This document shows, piece by piece, positions 9,489-17,855 of a stretch of 64,000 bases of DNA (positions are counted from its first letter, which is position 1; each line of letters opens with the position of its first letter). Under the pieces are notes generated by a model. The model made no database searches. It was not told where the DNA came from and saw only the letters and a list, made by a program, of their open reading frames with translations. Position numbers and translations under genes: made by a program. The DNA is from VXRJ01 sp964636705. GTDB taxonomy: Bacteria; Acidobacteriota; Vicinamibacteria; Vicinamibacterales; UBA8438. The DNA is taken from NCBI GenBank assembly GCA_964636705.1, contig CAZWUJ010000019.1:1-64000 (forward strand), read 5' to 3'.

Positions 9489-10808
9489 CTACACCTCAAC
9501 GCCGCGGATCGACGCGTCTACCAGTTCTACGAGGTGCAGCGTTTGCAGGCGATGTCCCTCGCGGTCCATCGTGCCCTGCAACTGCAGCAGGCAGCCCGGA
9601 TTGGACGAGACTACCGCGTCCGCTCCGGTCGCGAGCACGTTGCGCGCCTTCCGCCGGCCCAGATCGCCGGCTGCCTCCGGCTCCACGAGGTTGTAGATGC
9701 CGGCCGAACCGCAGCAGAGGCCTCCTTCCGGCACGTCGTGCACTTCCAGTCCCGGAATCGTGGCGAGCACGCGTCGCGGCTCGGCGGTCACCCCCTGCGC
9801 GTGCTGCAGGTGGCAGGCGTCGTGGTAGGCGACCCTTAGAGCGACGGGGTGGCGCGCCGCGCGCGGCTCGAGCTCGGCCAGCACCTCCGAGATGTCCCGG
9901 CACTTGGCGGCCAACGCCGAGGCGCGTGCGGCGTACTGGGGATCGTCGCGCAGCAGGTGTCCGTACTCCTTCAGTGTCGACCCGCAACCGGCGGCGTTGA
10001 TCACGACCGCGTCGATGTCGGCCAGCACGGGTTCGACCGCGTCGATGAACCGCCGCGCCATGGCCGCCGCGTCCACTTCCAGTCCCGCGTGCAGCATCAG
10101 CGCCCCGCAGCAGCCCTGCGCCTGCGGGATGACGACATCGCACCCCTCGGCCGCCAGAACCCGCGCCGTAGCCCGGTTGACGTCGCTGAAGAAGACGCGT
10201 TGCACGCAGCCGAGCAATAGGGCGACGCGGCGGCGCGGCGTCCCGTCGGCCGGCGCCTGCGGGGGCATCGACGACCAGGCGTCGCCGAGAGAGAAGCGTG
10301 GCGCCACTCCCTCCATCGCCCGGATCTGCGATGGCAACAGGTCGATCAGGCCGATCCTGCGCGCGAGCGACTGGAGGCCGGAGCGCTGGTAGAACCAGAG
10401 CTTGAGCGCCACCCAACGGAGTCGCCGAGGGTACGGAAAGAGGGAGAAGATCAGTCGGCGGAACAGCCGGTCGGCGAGCGTGCGCGGCACGTTCCGCTCA
10501 ATCTGCGCCCGTGTCGCTTCGATCAGCTTGTCGTACTGCACGCCGGACGGGCAGGCCGTCACGCAGGCCATGCAGCCCAGGCATGTGTCGAAGTGCCGCG
10601 CGAAGGTGGGCGTCATCTCGGCCTTCCCCTCGGTGGCAACCTTCATCAGGTGGATCCGGCCACGCGGCGAATCGGCCTCGCGGTTCCAGAGTACGTAGGT
10701 TGGACAGGGAGGAAGACAGAAGCCGCAGTGAACGCAGTCGGCAAGCAGGTCGGGCGACGGCGGATGCTCGGCGTCGAAGTAGCCGGTCGCCTCGGTAGTG
10801 GCGCTCAT
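9489..10808 (-). CDS. glcF: Glycolate oxidase iron-sulfur subunit GlcF
   Basis: This 439-residue protein has two N-terminal [4Fe-4S] motifs, CVHCGFCLPPCPTY and CLGCMACVTACPSG. Two cysteine-rich CCG domains follow, seen as GCCGALMLHAG and GLCCGSAGIYNL. This layout is that of GlcF, the subunit that takes electrons from GlcD/E to the quinone pool. Unlike the usual glcDEF order, it is on the opposite strand and converges on glcE. A TACGAT element lies 10 bases before its ATG. Confidence 0.9.
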   Translation of the reverse strand: MSATTEATGYFDAEHPPSPDLLADCVHCGFCLPPCPTYVLWNREADSPRGRIHLMKVATEGKAEMTPTFARHFDTCLGCMACVTACPSGVQYDKLIEATRAQIERNVPRTLADRLFRRLIFSLFPYPRRLRWVALKLWFYQRSGLQSLARRIGLIDLLPSQIRAMEGVAPRFSLGDAWSSMPPQAPADGTPRRRVALLLGCVQRVFFSDVNRATARVLAAEGCDVVIPQAQGCCGALMLHAGLEVDAAAMARRFIDAVEPVLADIDAVVINAAGCGSTLKEYGHLLRDDPQYAARASALAAKCRDISEVLAELEPRAARHPVALRVAYHDACHLQHAQGVTAEPRRVLATIPGLEVHDVPEGGLCCGSAGIYNLVEPEAAGDLGRRKARNVLATGADAVVSSNPGCLLQLQGTMDREGHRLQTLHLVELVDASIRGVEV

Positions 10809-10818
10809 CGCGACGCCA

Positions 10819-10824
10819 ATCGTA
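10819..10824 (-). promoter_or_regulatory. -10-like element TACGAT before glcF
   Basis: Read on the minus strand, TACGAT lies 10 bases upstream of the glcF start codon. The spacing matches other -10-like hexamers in the window and would give a leader of only a few bases. No convincing -35. Confidence 0.35.
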
Positions 10825-10966
10825 GCAGTCTGCGGTCCGCAGTTCGCTACACGCCCGCCGTTCGACGTTCGCGCGAGGGCCAGCCGCCGCGCGGGAGCGC
10901 CAAAGAGCGGCTAAGATCAGCACCTTTCGACGGGCGGGGCCCGGATCGAGGAACGGAGCGAGCACG

Positions 10967-11947
10967 ATGGCACACGCGATTCGGATTCATGAGACCGGGG
11001 GTCCGGAGGTGCTCCGATGGGAAGAGGTTGACATTCCGGATCCGGGACCGGGCGAGGCGCTGGTCCGGCAGACGGCGTCGGGACTCAACTTCATCGACGT
11101 CTACTTCCGAACCGGCCTCTACCCGGCGCCGTCGCTTCCGGTGACGATCGGCAACGAGGGTTCAGGCGTTGTGGAAGCCGTGGGAGACGGGGTGGCGGAG
11201 GTGGCGGTGGGTGACCGGGTCGCCTACTGCATGAGCCTTGGAAGCTACGCCGAGCGCCGCGTCATCGCGTCGCGACTGCTGGTTAAGGTGCCTGACGCGG
11301 TTTCGGACGAGGAAGCGGCGGCTGCCATGCTCAAGGGATGCACCGTGCAGTACCTCATCCGGCGGACGCACGCGGTGCGGGCGGGTGAGACCGTGCTGTT
11401 CCACGCCGCGGCGGGGGGCGTCGGACTGATCGCCTGCCAGTGGTTGAAGCATCTTGGCGCGACCGTGATCGGCACGGTCGGCACCCGCGAGAAGGCGGAG
11501 CTGGCGCGTGCGCACGGCTGTGACCATCCGATTGTCTATACCGAAGAGGATGTCGTCGAGCGGGTCAAGGAGATCACGGGCGGCAGGGGTGTGCCGGTGG
11601 TGTACGACTCGGTCGGAAAGGACACGTTCCGGGCATCGCTCGACTGCCTGCAGCCGCGCGGCCTGATGGTCAGTTTCGGCAATGCGTCGGGGGCCGTCGA
11701 ACCCTTCGCGCCGGCCGTGCTGGCGGCCAAGGGGTCGCTCTTTTTGACGCGGCCGACGCTGGCCACGTACACCGCGACCCGGGCCGAGCTGGAGGAGACC
11801 ACGGCGGAACTGTTCGACGTGATCGGCCGGGGCATCGTGAAGATCGAAGTGAACCAGACCTACCCGCTGGCGCGCGCGGCCGACGCGCATCGTGATCTCG
11901 AGGCGCGCCGCACGACGGGATCGACCGTGTTGGTGACCGGCGCCTGA
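10967..11947 (+). CDS. qor: NADPH:quinone oxidoreductase, zinc-independent MDR family
   Basis: This 326-residue protein belongs to the medium-chain dehydrogenase/reductase superfamily, quinone oxidoreductase branch. The N-terminal GroES-like domain has SGLNFIDVYFRTGLYP. The nucleotide-binding domain has LFHAAAGGVGLIACQW, the AAGGVG signature of QOR. Zinc-binding Cys are absent, as expected. It probably reduces quinones or enones with NADPH in the cytoplasm. The ATG at 10967 follows a GGAACGGAGCGAG stretch that can serve as ribosome binding site. A secreted RidA gene follows 37 bases later. Confidence 0.9.
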   Translation: MAHAIRIHETGGPEVLRWEEVDIPDPGPGEALVRQTASGLNFIDVYFRTGLYPAPSLPVTIGNEGSGVVEAVGDGVAEVAVGDRVAYCMSLGSYAERRVIASRLLVKVPDAVSDEEAAAAMLKGCTVQYLIRRTHAVRAGETVLFHAAAGGVGLIACQWLKHLGATVIGTVGTREKAELARAHGCDHPIVYTEEDVVERVKEITGGRGVPVVYDSVGKDTFRASLDCLQPRGLMVSFGNASGAVEPFAPAVLAAKGSLFLTRPTLATYTATRAELEETTAELFDVIGRGIVKIEVNQTYPLARAADAHRDLEARRTTGSTVLVTGA

Positions 11948-11984
11948 GTTGGCCCAAGGCAACGTGACAGGAGGGAGTAACCCC

Positions 11985-12458
11985 ATGAAGACGCAGCGAA
12001 TTGCACTTGTTTTCGTAACCGGGATTGTCGTCGGCGCGCTCGTCGCAAGCGCTGCCATCACCCTCACCGCGACGCAGGACTCGTCGCCGCGCGCGATCAA
12101 CCTGCCGGGGCGCACCACCACCGCCCCCTTTAGCGATGCCGTCCTCGTCGGCAACACGCTCTACGTGGCCGGCCGGCTGGGGATGGACCCCGATACGGGA
12201 CGCCCGCCCGCGTCACCGGCGCAGGAGGCGAGGAATATCCTCGACGGCATCCAGGCGGTGCTGGCCGAGGCCGACATGACGATGGACGACCTCGTCAACG
12301 TGCAGGTCTTCTGTTCCGACGTCTCGCTCTACGGCGAGTTCAACCAGGTCTACACCGAGTACTTCAACGACGATCCGCCGGCGCGCGCGTTTCTCGGCTC
12401 CGGGCCGTTGCTGTTCGGCGCGCGCTTCGAGGTGAACGGGATCGCCGTAAAGGGATGA
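11985..12458 (+). CDS. Exported or membrane-anchored RidA/YjgF family protein
   Basis: RidA proteins deaminate reactive enamines and imines. This 157-residue member has the RidA domain from about residue 35: PGRTTTAPFSDAVLVGNTLYVAGRLG, then EARNILDGIQAVLAEADMTMDDLVNVQVF, and FGARFEVNGIAVKG, which keeps the conserved Arg of the RidA active site. An N-terminal hydrophobic segment, IALVFVTGIVVGALVASAAI, marks it for export or anchoring, whereas classical RidA is cytosolic. The ATG at 11985 is preceded by GGAGGG (11970-11975). The stop overlaps the next start as ATGA. Its periplasmic substrate is unknown. Confidence 0.85.
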   Translation: MKTQRIALVFVTGIVVGALVASAAITLTATQDSSPRAINLPGRTTTAPFSDAVLVGNTLYVAGRLGMDPDTGRPPASPAQEARNILDGIQAVLAEADMTMDDLVNVQVFCSDVSLYGEFNQVYTEYFNDDPPARAFLGSGPLLFGARFEVNGIAVKG

Positions 12459-13258
12459 CGCGCACGCGCGCGGCGGCCGTCGGCGTCTGGTTCGCGGCCG
12501 TTGCGGCCGCGGCGTCCGGCACCGGCGCGCAGCGGATCGAACTCTCCTGGGTGACGGTCCCGGCCGGGACGTTCCAGATGGGTTGCGTTCCCGGCGATGC
12601 CCTCTGCATGGAAAGCGAACATCCACAGCATGCGGTGACGCTGTCGCAGTTCGATCTGATGGCGACGGAGGTGACGGTCGGGCAGTACGGCCAGTTCGCC
12701 GCGGCGACGGGCCGGGGCCTTCCCATCCGGCCGGACTTCCCGCAGGCGGACGATCACCCGGCCGTCCACCTGTCATGGGACGATGCGGCGGACTTCTGCG
12801 CCTGGGCCGGCGGGCGCCTGCCGACCGAGGCGGAATGGGAGTACGCGGCGCGCGGGGGACATGACGGAAGGCTCTACTGGTGGGGCGACGAGGTCACTCG
12901 CGACTATGCGAACTTCGGTGACCTGACCTGCTGCAGCGGCGCCACCGGTGGCGCCGACACCTGGGTCAACACGGCGCCCGTCGCGTCGCTTCCGCCCAAC
13001 GACTTCGGCCTGTACGACATGATCGGCAACGTCTGGGAATGGGTCGACGGCTGGATTGACGACGTCTATCCCGAGGGTCCGACTACCGATCCGCAGCCCC
13101 TCGCCGCCGGCTATCTCCGAATCATGCGGGGCGCCTCCTGGCTCAACTACCCGGAAGTGCTCCGGCTTTCGGTTCGCCTCCCGTTCGCGGCTCAGAGCCA
13201 TACCAGCAACGTGGGAGCCCGTTGCGCCCGTGACACGCCGACGGTTGTGATCGAGTGA
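12455..13258 (+). CDS. Secreted FGE/sulfatase-modifying-factor-fold protein, probably not an active FGE
   Basis: This 267-residue protein has a signal peptide (VWFAAVAAAASGTGAQ) and a full formylglycine-generating-enzyme fold: VPAGTFQMGC, ATEVTVGQYGQF, HPAVHLSWDDAADFCAWAGGRLPTEAEWEYAARGG, YDMIGNVWEWV, and IMRGASWLNYPEVLRLSVRLPF. True FGE carries two catalytic Cys in the segment after RGGSW; here that segment (SWLNYPEVLRLSV) has none, so copper-dependent formylglycine formation is unlikely. It is more likely a binding protein or an enzyme of another function using the C-type-lectin-like fold. Translation is coupled to the RidA gene by ATGA. The 3' end of the gene forms half of a terminator stem. 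Confidence 0.87.
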   Translation: MTRTRAAAVGVWFAAVAAAASGTGAQRIELSWVTVPAGTFQMGCVPGDALCMESEHPQHAVTLSQFDLMATEVTVGQYGQFAAATGRGLPIRPDFPQADDHPAVHLSWDDAADFCAWAGGRLPTEAEWEYAARGGHDGRLYWWGDEVTRDYANFGDLTCCSGATGGADTWVNTAPVASLPPNDFGLYDMIGNVWEWVDGWIDDVYPEGPTTDPQPLAAGYLRIMRGASWLNYPEVLRLSVRLPFAAQSHTSNVGARCARDTPTVVIE

Positions 13259-13308
13259 AACCGGGGCATAACGCTCCGGTGCCCGCAACGGGTCGGCGTG
13301 TCTTTTTT
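13233..13308 (+). terminator. Rho-independent terminator whose 5' arm lies inside the FGE-fold gene
   Basis: ACACGCCGAC (13233-13242) is perfectly complementary to GTCGGCGTGT (13292-13301), which is followed by CTTTTTT (13302-13308). A small hairpin ACCGG...CCGGT fits inside the long loop. The first arm encodes the last residues of the FGE-fold protein. The T run overlaps the -35 box of the next promoter. Confidence 0.75.
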
Positions 13309-13335
13309 GACAGGCTTGGATGACGCCATTAGCAT
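13307..13335 (+). promoter_or_regulatory. Sigma-70-type promoter of the ThDP enzyme gene
   Basis: TTGACA (13307-13312), a 17-base spacer, and TAGCAT (13330-13335) form the best sigma-70-type promoter I found. The predicted start is about 13342, exactly the first base of the ATG there, so the mRNA may be leaderless. The -35 is built partly from the T tract of the preceding terminator. Confidence 0.75.
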
Positions 13336-13341
13336 CCGGCG

Positions 13342-15312
13342 ATGGCGATGGAGGGTCCAATGAAGACCAGTAGGCGGCAGAAGATGGGGGCCGGGCGGCC
13401 GGCTGCGGAATCACGCCGCGCGTTCATGCGGCAGGCGGCGCTTGGCGGGGCGGGCGCGGCGGCTGCGCTCGGCGCGGGGCGGACGGCGTTCGCGGCGGAG
13501 GAGGACGTCAAACCGATCACCGTGCCGGCGGAGTTCGAAGCCGCAAAGGGGGCAACGCTTCCCGAGGTGGACTTCCCGATGTCCGGTGCGCAGGTCTTCG
13601 CCCGCGCGTGCAGGGAAGAAGGGGTCAAGGCGCTCTTCACCTGCCCCGGCAACTACGACGTGGTGCACGCGATCGCGGACACGGGCATTCCGACTTACTC
13701 CGGCCGGCACGAAGGGTCGATGTGTCACGCGGCCGACGCCTTCTGCCGCGCCACCGGTGAGGTGGCCGCTACCTCCGGCACCGAAGGCCCCGGCTTCACC
13801 GACATGATCTGCGCGATTTCCTGCGCGAACTCGGCCCGGTCGCCGGTCCTCGTGCTCGCGAGCAACAAGACCATCTTTGCCGAGGACACGGAGCAGGGCA
13901 TTCAGGATCAGTATCAGCAGCCGCTGACGGAGGGGATCAAGAAGTACGGCAAGCGGCTCATCACGCCGGCGCGTACCTGGGAGTACGCCGGCTATGCGTT
14001 CCGCCAGCTCCGGAGCGGCGTGCCGAAGCCCGTGCATATCGATTTCCCGGCCGAGATCTCCCGCGCGCGCTTCAACGACGCGACCGAGGTGGAGTACTTC
14101 TTCGACAAGGCGAAGTACCGGACCGACACGAAGCCGCATCCCGACCCGGGGGCGATTGACCGCGCCGTGGAACTGCTCCGCGACGCCGAACGGCCGATCA
14201 TCGTCTCGAGCAACGGTGTCCTCTACAGTCGCGCGTGGGAAGCACTCCGCGCGCTGGCGGAGCGGGCGCAGATCCCCGTGGTCGAATCGGGCGCCATGAA
14301 GGGGCAGTTTCCGGCCGACCACGAGTTGTCGGCCGACGCCGCGCCACAGGCGCTGCTCAGCGCGGACGTCGTTCTCCTCGTCGGCCAGTACTGCATGCCG
14401 ACGCAAGGCGAGTTCGCCTTCGGCCCCGATGCGCGCTACATCCGGATCGATCCGGCGGCGGAAGACATTGGCCGCAATCTCCCGATCGAACTAGGCATCG
14501 TGAGCGACGAGCGCGCCGCGCTTGAGGCGCTTGCCGCCGAGATGCCGCGCCAGCGGCACGAGGCGTGGGTGGCTGAAGTTGCGGCGGCGCGGGCGTCCTT
14601 CGAGGCGGAGAACGAGGAGTACTACCAGACCGGCCTCGGCTACACCGGTGCGGTGCATCCTGCGGTGATCGGCCGCGAGCTGGCGCAGTTTCTCCACCAC
14701 TCCGATCTGCCGCCCGACCGGACCACGATCCTGCAGGGCGGCTACGGCATCGCCCGCTACACGCGGCGTTACCTGCGCGCCCACCGTCCGGCCCAGATTG
14801 TCAACGGCGCCTATCAGTACGGCGCGATTGGCCCGGACGTCGGCTACACCGTCGGGGTAGCCGCCGCGGTGCGCCATGGTGCCGGCGCGCAGGCAGCGTA
14901 CGAGGGTCATCCGGTCATCGGAATCACCGGTGATGCCGGCTTCGGCTATACGGCGATGGAGGTCGAGACGCTGTCCAAGTACCGGTTCCCCGCGGTGATC
15001 GTCGTCTACAACAACAACGCATGGGGCACCTGGTCGGGCCAGCAGAACAACACCATCGGGCTGCCGGTACACCTCTTCCAGGAGAACCTCCGTTACGACA
15101 AGCTGGGTGAGGCCCTGGGCGCCCACGGCGAGTACGTCACCCGCGCCGAAGAGATGCGTCCGGCGCTGGAACGGGCGTACCAGGTGGCGCTCGACGAGAG
15201 CCGGCCCAGCGTGATCAATGTGCAGGCCAGGAAGGAGTTCTGGCTGCGCGATCAGTACCCGCCCGGTTTTCTCGGCAAGGTGGAACCGGGTGTGATGTCG
15301 TACTACCACTAG
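13342..15312 (+). CDS. Tat-exported thiamine-diphosphate-dependent enzyme (acetolactate synthase/decarboxylase fold)
   Basis: This 656-residue protein has the three-domain fold of ThDP-dependent decarboxylases. The N-terminal domain carries the cofactor-activating Glu in GRHEGSMCHAADAFCRATG. The C-terminal domain carries the ThDP/Mg motif GDAGFGYTAMEVETLSKY, followed about 25 residues after GDA by YNNNAW. A Tat signal, SRRAFMRQAALGGAG, is at about residues 24-38, so a cofactor-loaded enzyme is probably exported folded. The substrate cannot be assigned; no CoA-binding motif I can name. Two starts compete: 13342, exactly where the promoter predicts transcription to start, and 13360, 4 bases after GGAGGG. 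Both keep the Tat signal. Confidence 0.85.
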   Translation: MAMEGPMKTSRRQKMGAGRPAAESRRAFMRQAALGGAGAAAALGAGRTAFAAEEDVKPITVPAEFEAAKGATLPEVDFPMSGAQVFARACREEGVKALFTCPGNYDVVHAIADTGIPTYSGRHEGSMCHAADAFCRATGEVAATSGTEGPGFTDMICAISCANSARSPVLVLASNKTIFAEDTEQGIQDQYQQPLTEGIKKYGKRLITPARTWEYAGYAFRQLRSGVPKPVHIDFPAEISRARFNDATEVEYFFDKAKYRTDTKPHPDPGAIDRAVELLRDAERPIIVSSNGVLYSRAWEALRALAERAQIPVVESGAMKGQFPADHELSADAAPQALLSADVVLLVGQYCMPTQGEFAFGPDARYIRIDPAAEDIGRNLPIELGIVSDERAALEALAAEMPRQRHEAWVAEVAAARASFEAENEEYYQTGLGYTGAVHPAVIGRELAQFLHHSDLPPDRTTILQGGYGIARYTRRYLRAHRPAQIVNGAYQYGAIGPDVGYTVGVAAAVRHGAGAQAAYEGHPVIGITGDAGFGYTAMEVETLSKYRFPAVIVVYNNNAWGTWSGQQNNTIGLPVHLFQENLRYDKLGEALGAHGEYVTRAEEMRPALERAYQVALDESRPSVINVQARKEFWLRDQYPPGFLGKVEPGVMSYYH

Positions 15313-15373
15313 AGAGGCTGAAGAGATCCGATCGTCGCCGCCGCGTCCAGCAGCCCCGGCACCCCTCGCGGAA

Positions 15374-15823
15374 GTGAGGGCGGGCCTGCAGGACTACGCC
15401 GATCGCGGAGTTTTCCGGGGCCTTGCCGAACACCCGGCGCGTGGCGGCCGGCGCCGGTTCAGTTTCGGTTGGCTCGCGCCCGCGCCGTTCACGCTGTTCT
15501 ACGATCCGGCGGCCGGCACGCTGGTCTTCCGCGACCTGCTGCCGAACGTCGGATCGCGCACGCCACTGGCCGCCTCGCTCCGCAGGTTCATACAGGGCCG
15601 TACGTCCGCGGCCTTGCCGTCGCATCGGCGGATTGATCCTGGCCGGGCCAGCGTGCGATGCTCGGTCCGCCGCGGAGCGCTGACGGTCGAGGTGGTAGCG
15701 AAGCCATCCCATCACGGCTATGGCGTCAATCGGGCCGTCAGCTTGGTGCACGAGTTGTTTGTCCATTTGCAGACGTATCATCCGGAATACATGTGGGAGA
15801 ACTTCGATGCGCCGCAGGAATGA
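15374..15823 (+). CDS. Conserved-looking protein of unknown function
   Basis: I do not recognise this 149-residue, basic, mostly soluble protein. It contains RRRFSFGWLAPAPFTLFYDP, DLLPNVGSR and a C-terminal stretch, VSLVHELFVHLQTYHPEYMWENF. It has no signal peptide or membrane segment. The GTG at 15374 is the best start I see, but none has a good ribosome binding site. The last 17 bases overlap the cytochrome gene, and the gene lies 61 bases after the ThDP enzyme, so the three may be co-expressed. Base composition is like its neighbours, which supports a real gene. Confidence 0.6.
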   Translation: MRAGLQDYADRGVFRGLAEHPARGGRRRFSFGWLAPAPFTLFYDPAAGTLVFRDLLPNVGSRTPLAASLRRFIQGRTSAALPSHRRIDPGRASVRCSVRRGALTVEVVAKPSHHGYGVNRAVSLVHELFVHLQTYHPEYMWENFDAPQE

Positions 15824-16229
15824 CCCGATAGCCTTGACGTTCGCCTTCACCGCCGTTCTGGCCGCCGCGGCCGGCATGACGCTGGCCGCCCAGAACGAGC
15901 CCCGCGAGCCGCAGGAACAGCCGGAGGCGCAGGCGCTGATCAACCCGATCGAAGCGACACCGGAGTCGCGCGCGGCGGGGCGGCAGCTCTACGTGTTCAT
16001 GTGCCGCGAGTGCCATGGCAACAGCGGGCGGGGTGACGGCGACATGTCTCACGCGGGGGGCGTGCCTTCGGACTTCACCGACGACGTCTGGACGCATGGC
16101 GAGACCGACGGCGAGATCTTCACCGTCATCAAGGAGGGGGTCAGCGCCGACATGCAGGGCTACGCGAACCGCATGAACGACGAACAGATCTGGAACGTCG
16201 TCAACTATCTTCGGAGTCTCGGTCCGTGA
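15807..16229 (+). CDS. Exported class I cytochrome c
   Basis: This 140-residue protein has an N-terminal signal peptide (ALTFAFTAVLAAAAGMTLAAQ) and one haem-binding motif, CRECH, at residues 66-70, followed by GNSGRGDGDMS. The C-terminal helix MNDEQIWNVVNYLRSLGP is typical of class I cytochromes; an axial Met lies in MQGYANRM. It is a small periplasmic electron carrier and could accept electrons from one of the exported oxidoreductases encoded nearby (molybdenum hydroxylase, PQQ dehydrogenase), but this link is inference. The ATG at 15807 lies inside the end of the preceding gene. The stop overlaps the next start as GTGA. Confidence 0.92.
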   Translation: MRRRNDPIALTFAFTAVLAAAAGMTLAAQNEPREPQEQPEAQALINPIEATPESRAAGRQLYVFMCRECHGNSGRGDGDMSHAGGVPSDFTDDVWTHGETDGEIFTVIKEGVSADMQGYANRMNDEQIWNVVNYLRSLGP

Positions 16230-16702
16230 GTACGCCGGTCGACTACCGTCCCATGAGAGTGGACGAGGCGCCGGCCGTCTCGGCCATGGTCATTGCGGCC
16301 TTCGATGAGTTCATCGCGCCCGACTACGGGCCGGAAGGCATTGCGGAATTTCACCGGTTCGCCGCCGCCGACGCCCTCGTGGCGCGAATCGCCAAGGATC
16401 ACTTCGTTCGTGTCGCGGTGGCCGGAAGCGCGCCGGTCGGCATGATCGAAATCCGCGAGAACAATCACGTTGCGCTTCTCTTCGTGGAGAAGGCGTACCA
16501 GCACCATGGCGTCGCCACCAGCCTGCTGGAGCTGGCCCTGGCCGATGCCCGCGCCGCAAGCCCCGATCTGGCGCGCGTAACCGTCAATTCCTCCCGGTTC
16601 GGCGTGCGGGCCTACGAAAAGCTCGGATTCCGCCAGACGGGCGCGGAGCGGACGGTCAACGGCATCGTCTTCATACCGATGGCCAGACAGTTGAACGACT
16701 GA
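16226..16702 (+). CDS. GNAT-family N-acetyltransferase
   Basis: This 158-residue protein has the GNAT acetyl-CoA fold. Strand beta-4 is followed by the pyrophosphate-binding loop: HVALLFVEKAYQHHGVATSLLELAL, where QHHGVA matches the Q/RxxGxG/A motif. A C-terminal NSSRFGVRAYEKLGFRQTG is the usual motif B. The target substrate is unknown. Start is GTG at 16226, overlapping the cytochrome stop by four bases. Confidence 0.85.
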   Translation: MSTPVDYRPMRVDEAPAVSAMVIAAFDEFIAPDYGPEGIAEFHRFAAADALVARIAKDHFVRVAVAGSAPVGMIEIRENNHVALLFVEKAYQHHGVATSLLELALADARAASPDLARVTVNSSRFGVRAYEKLGFRQTGAERTVNGIVFIPMARQLND

Positions 16703-16706
16703 CGTG

Positions 16707-17855
16707 ATGCACGTCCCGTTCATCGATCTGGCCGCCCAGCTTGCCACAACGCGGCCGCAGGTCGAGCGCGCCATCCGCGATGTCGTCGATTCCGGCCGCT
16801 ACATTGGTGGTCCGGCGGTGCAGACGTTCGAGCACGCGATGGCGGAGCGCCTCGGCGTGACGCATGCAGTGGGAGTGTCGTCAGGCACCGACGCGCTGCT
16901 GATCACACTCATGGGGCTCGGCATCGGACCGGGCGACGTGGTCGTCACCACGCCCTATTCGTTCTTCGCGACCGTCGGCGCCATACTCCGGGTCGGGGCG
17001 CGACCCGCCCTCGTTGATGTCGATCGGCGGACGTACACGCTCGACCCGGTGGGACTCGATGCCTGGTTCGCCCGCGAAACGGAGCTGCGCGACCAGGTCC
17101 GGGCGGTTGTTCCGGTTCACCTGTTCGGCCAGTACGCGGACATGGCGCCCATCCGGCGAACCGCCGGGGCGCACGGCGCCAGGGTGGTGGAGGACGCGGC
17201 CCAGGCAGTGGGGGCCCGGTATCCGATGGAGGCGCGGATGCCGCCGTCGGAGAGCCGGGGCACGACGGCAAGTTGCTACTCCTTCTACCCCACGAAGAAC
17301 CTGGGGGCGATGGGTGACGCTGGCCTCGTGGCGACCGACAGCCCGACGCTGGCGGCGTCGCTTCGCCGCCTTCGCAACCATGGCGCGGACGCCGGCTATC
17401 GGCATCCGGCGGTGGGCGGCAACTTTCGTCTCGACGCGCTGCAGGCGGCGATCCTGTCCGCGAAGTTGCCATATCTCGACACGTGGATCGATCAGCGCCG
17501 CGCCCGCGCCGACTACTACGACCAGCATCTATTGGTAGAGGGCGTCGAGTTGCCGGCCGCGGTGTGGGGACGCGACCACCATGCGTATCACCAGTACGTG
17601 ATCCGCGTGCCGGCGCGGCGCGACGAGCTCCGCGAGTACCTGAACCGGCGACACATCGAGACGATGATCTACTACCCGATTCCCCTCCACCTTCAGCCTT
17701 CCCTGGCGGCTCTGGGTTATCGGGCGGGTGACTTCCCGGTTAGCGAGGAGGCGGCGGCGCGGACGCTCGCGCTGCCGGTCTATCCGGAGCTGACCGCCGC
17801 GATGCAGGACCGCGTGATCGAGGCGATTGCTACGTTCTATTCCGGAAGCGCATAG
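16707..17855 (+). CDS. DegT/DnrJ/EryC1/StrS-family PLP aminotransferase
   Basis: This 382-residue protein belongs to the sugar aminotransferase family that aminates nucleotide-linked keto-sugars for glycan or antibiotic synthesis. The start VPFIDLAAQLATTRPQVE, VSSGTDALLITLMGLGI, TTPYSFFATVGAI, VEDAAQAVGA and SFYPTKNLGAMGDAG (Lys197 binds PLP) are diagnostic. No sugar-nucleotide genes are adjacent, so its product is not known. The ATG at 16707 is used; a GTG immediately upstream is in frame. Its 3' end would overlap the unshifted end of the convergent PQQ dehydrogenase gene. Confidence 0.92.
   Translation: MHVPFIDLAAQLATTRPQVERAIRDVVDSGRYIGGPAVQTFEHAMAERLGVTHAVGVSSGTDALLITLMGLGIGPGDVVVTTPYSFFATVGAILRVGARPALVDVDRRTYTLDPVGLDAWFARETELRDQVRAVVPVHLFGQYADMAPIRRTAGAHGARVVEDAAQAVGARYPMEARMPPSESRGTTASCYSFYPTKNLGAMGDAGLVATDSPTLAASLRRLRNHGADAGYRHPAVGGNFRLDALQAAILSAKLPYLDTWIDQRRARADYYDQHLLVEGVELPAAVWGRDHHAYHQYVIRVPARRDELREYLNRRHIETMIYYPIPLHLQPSLAALGYRAGDFPVSEEAAARTLALPVYPELTAAMQDRVIEAIATFYSGSA

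Noticed and set aside
12455..13258. Active formylglycine-generating enzyme
   Set aside because: The fold is present but the two catalytic Cys are missing.
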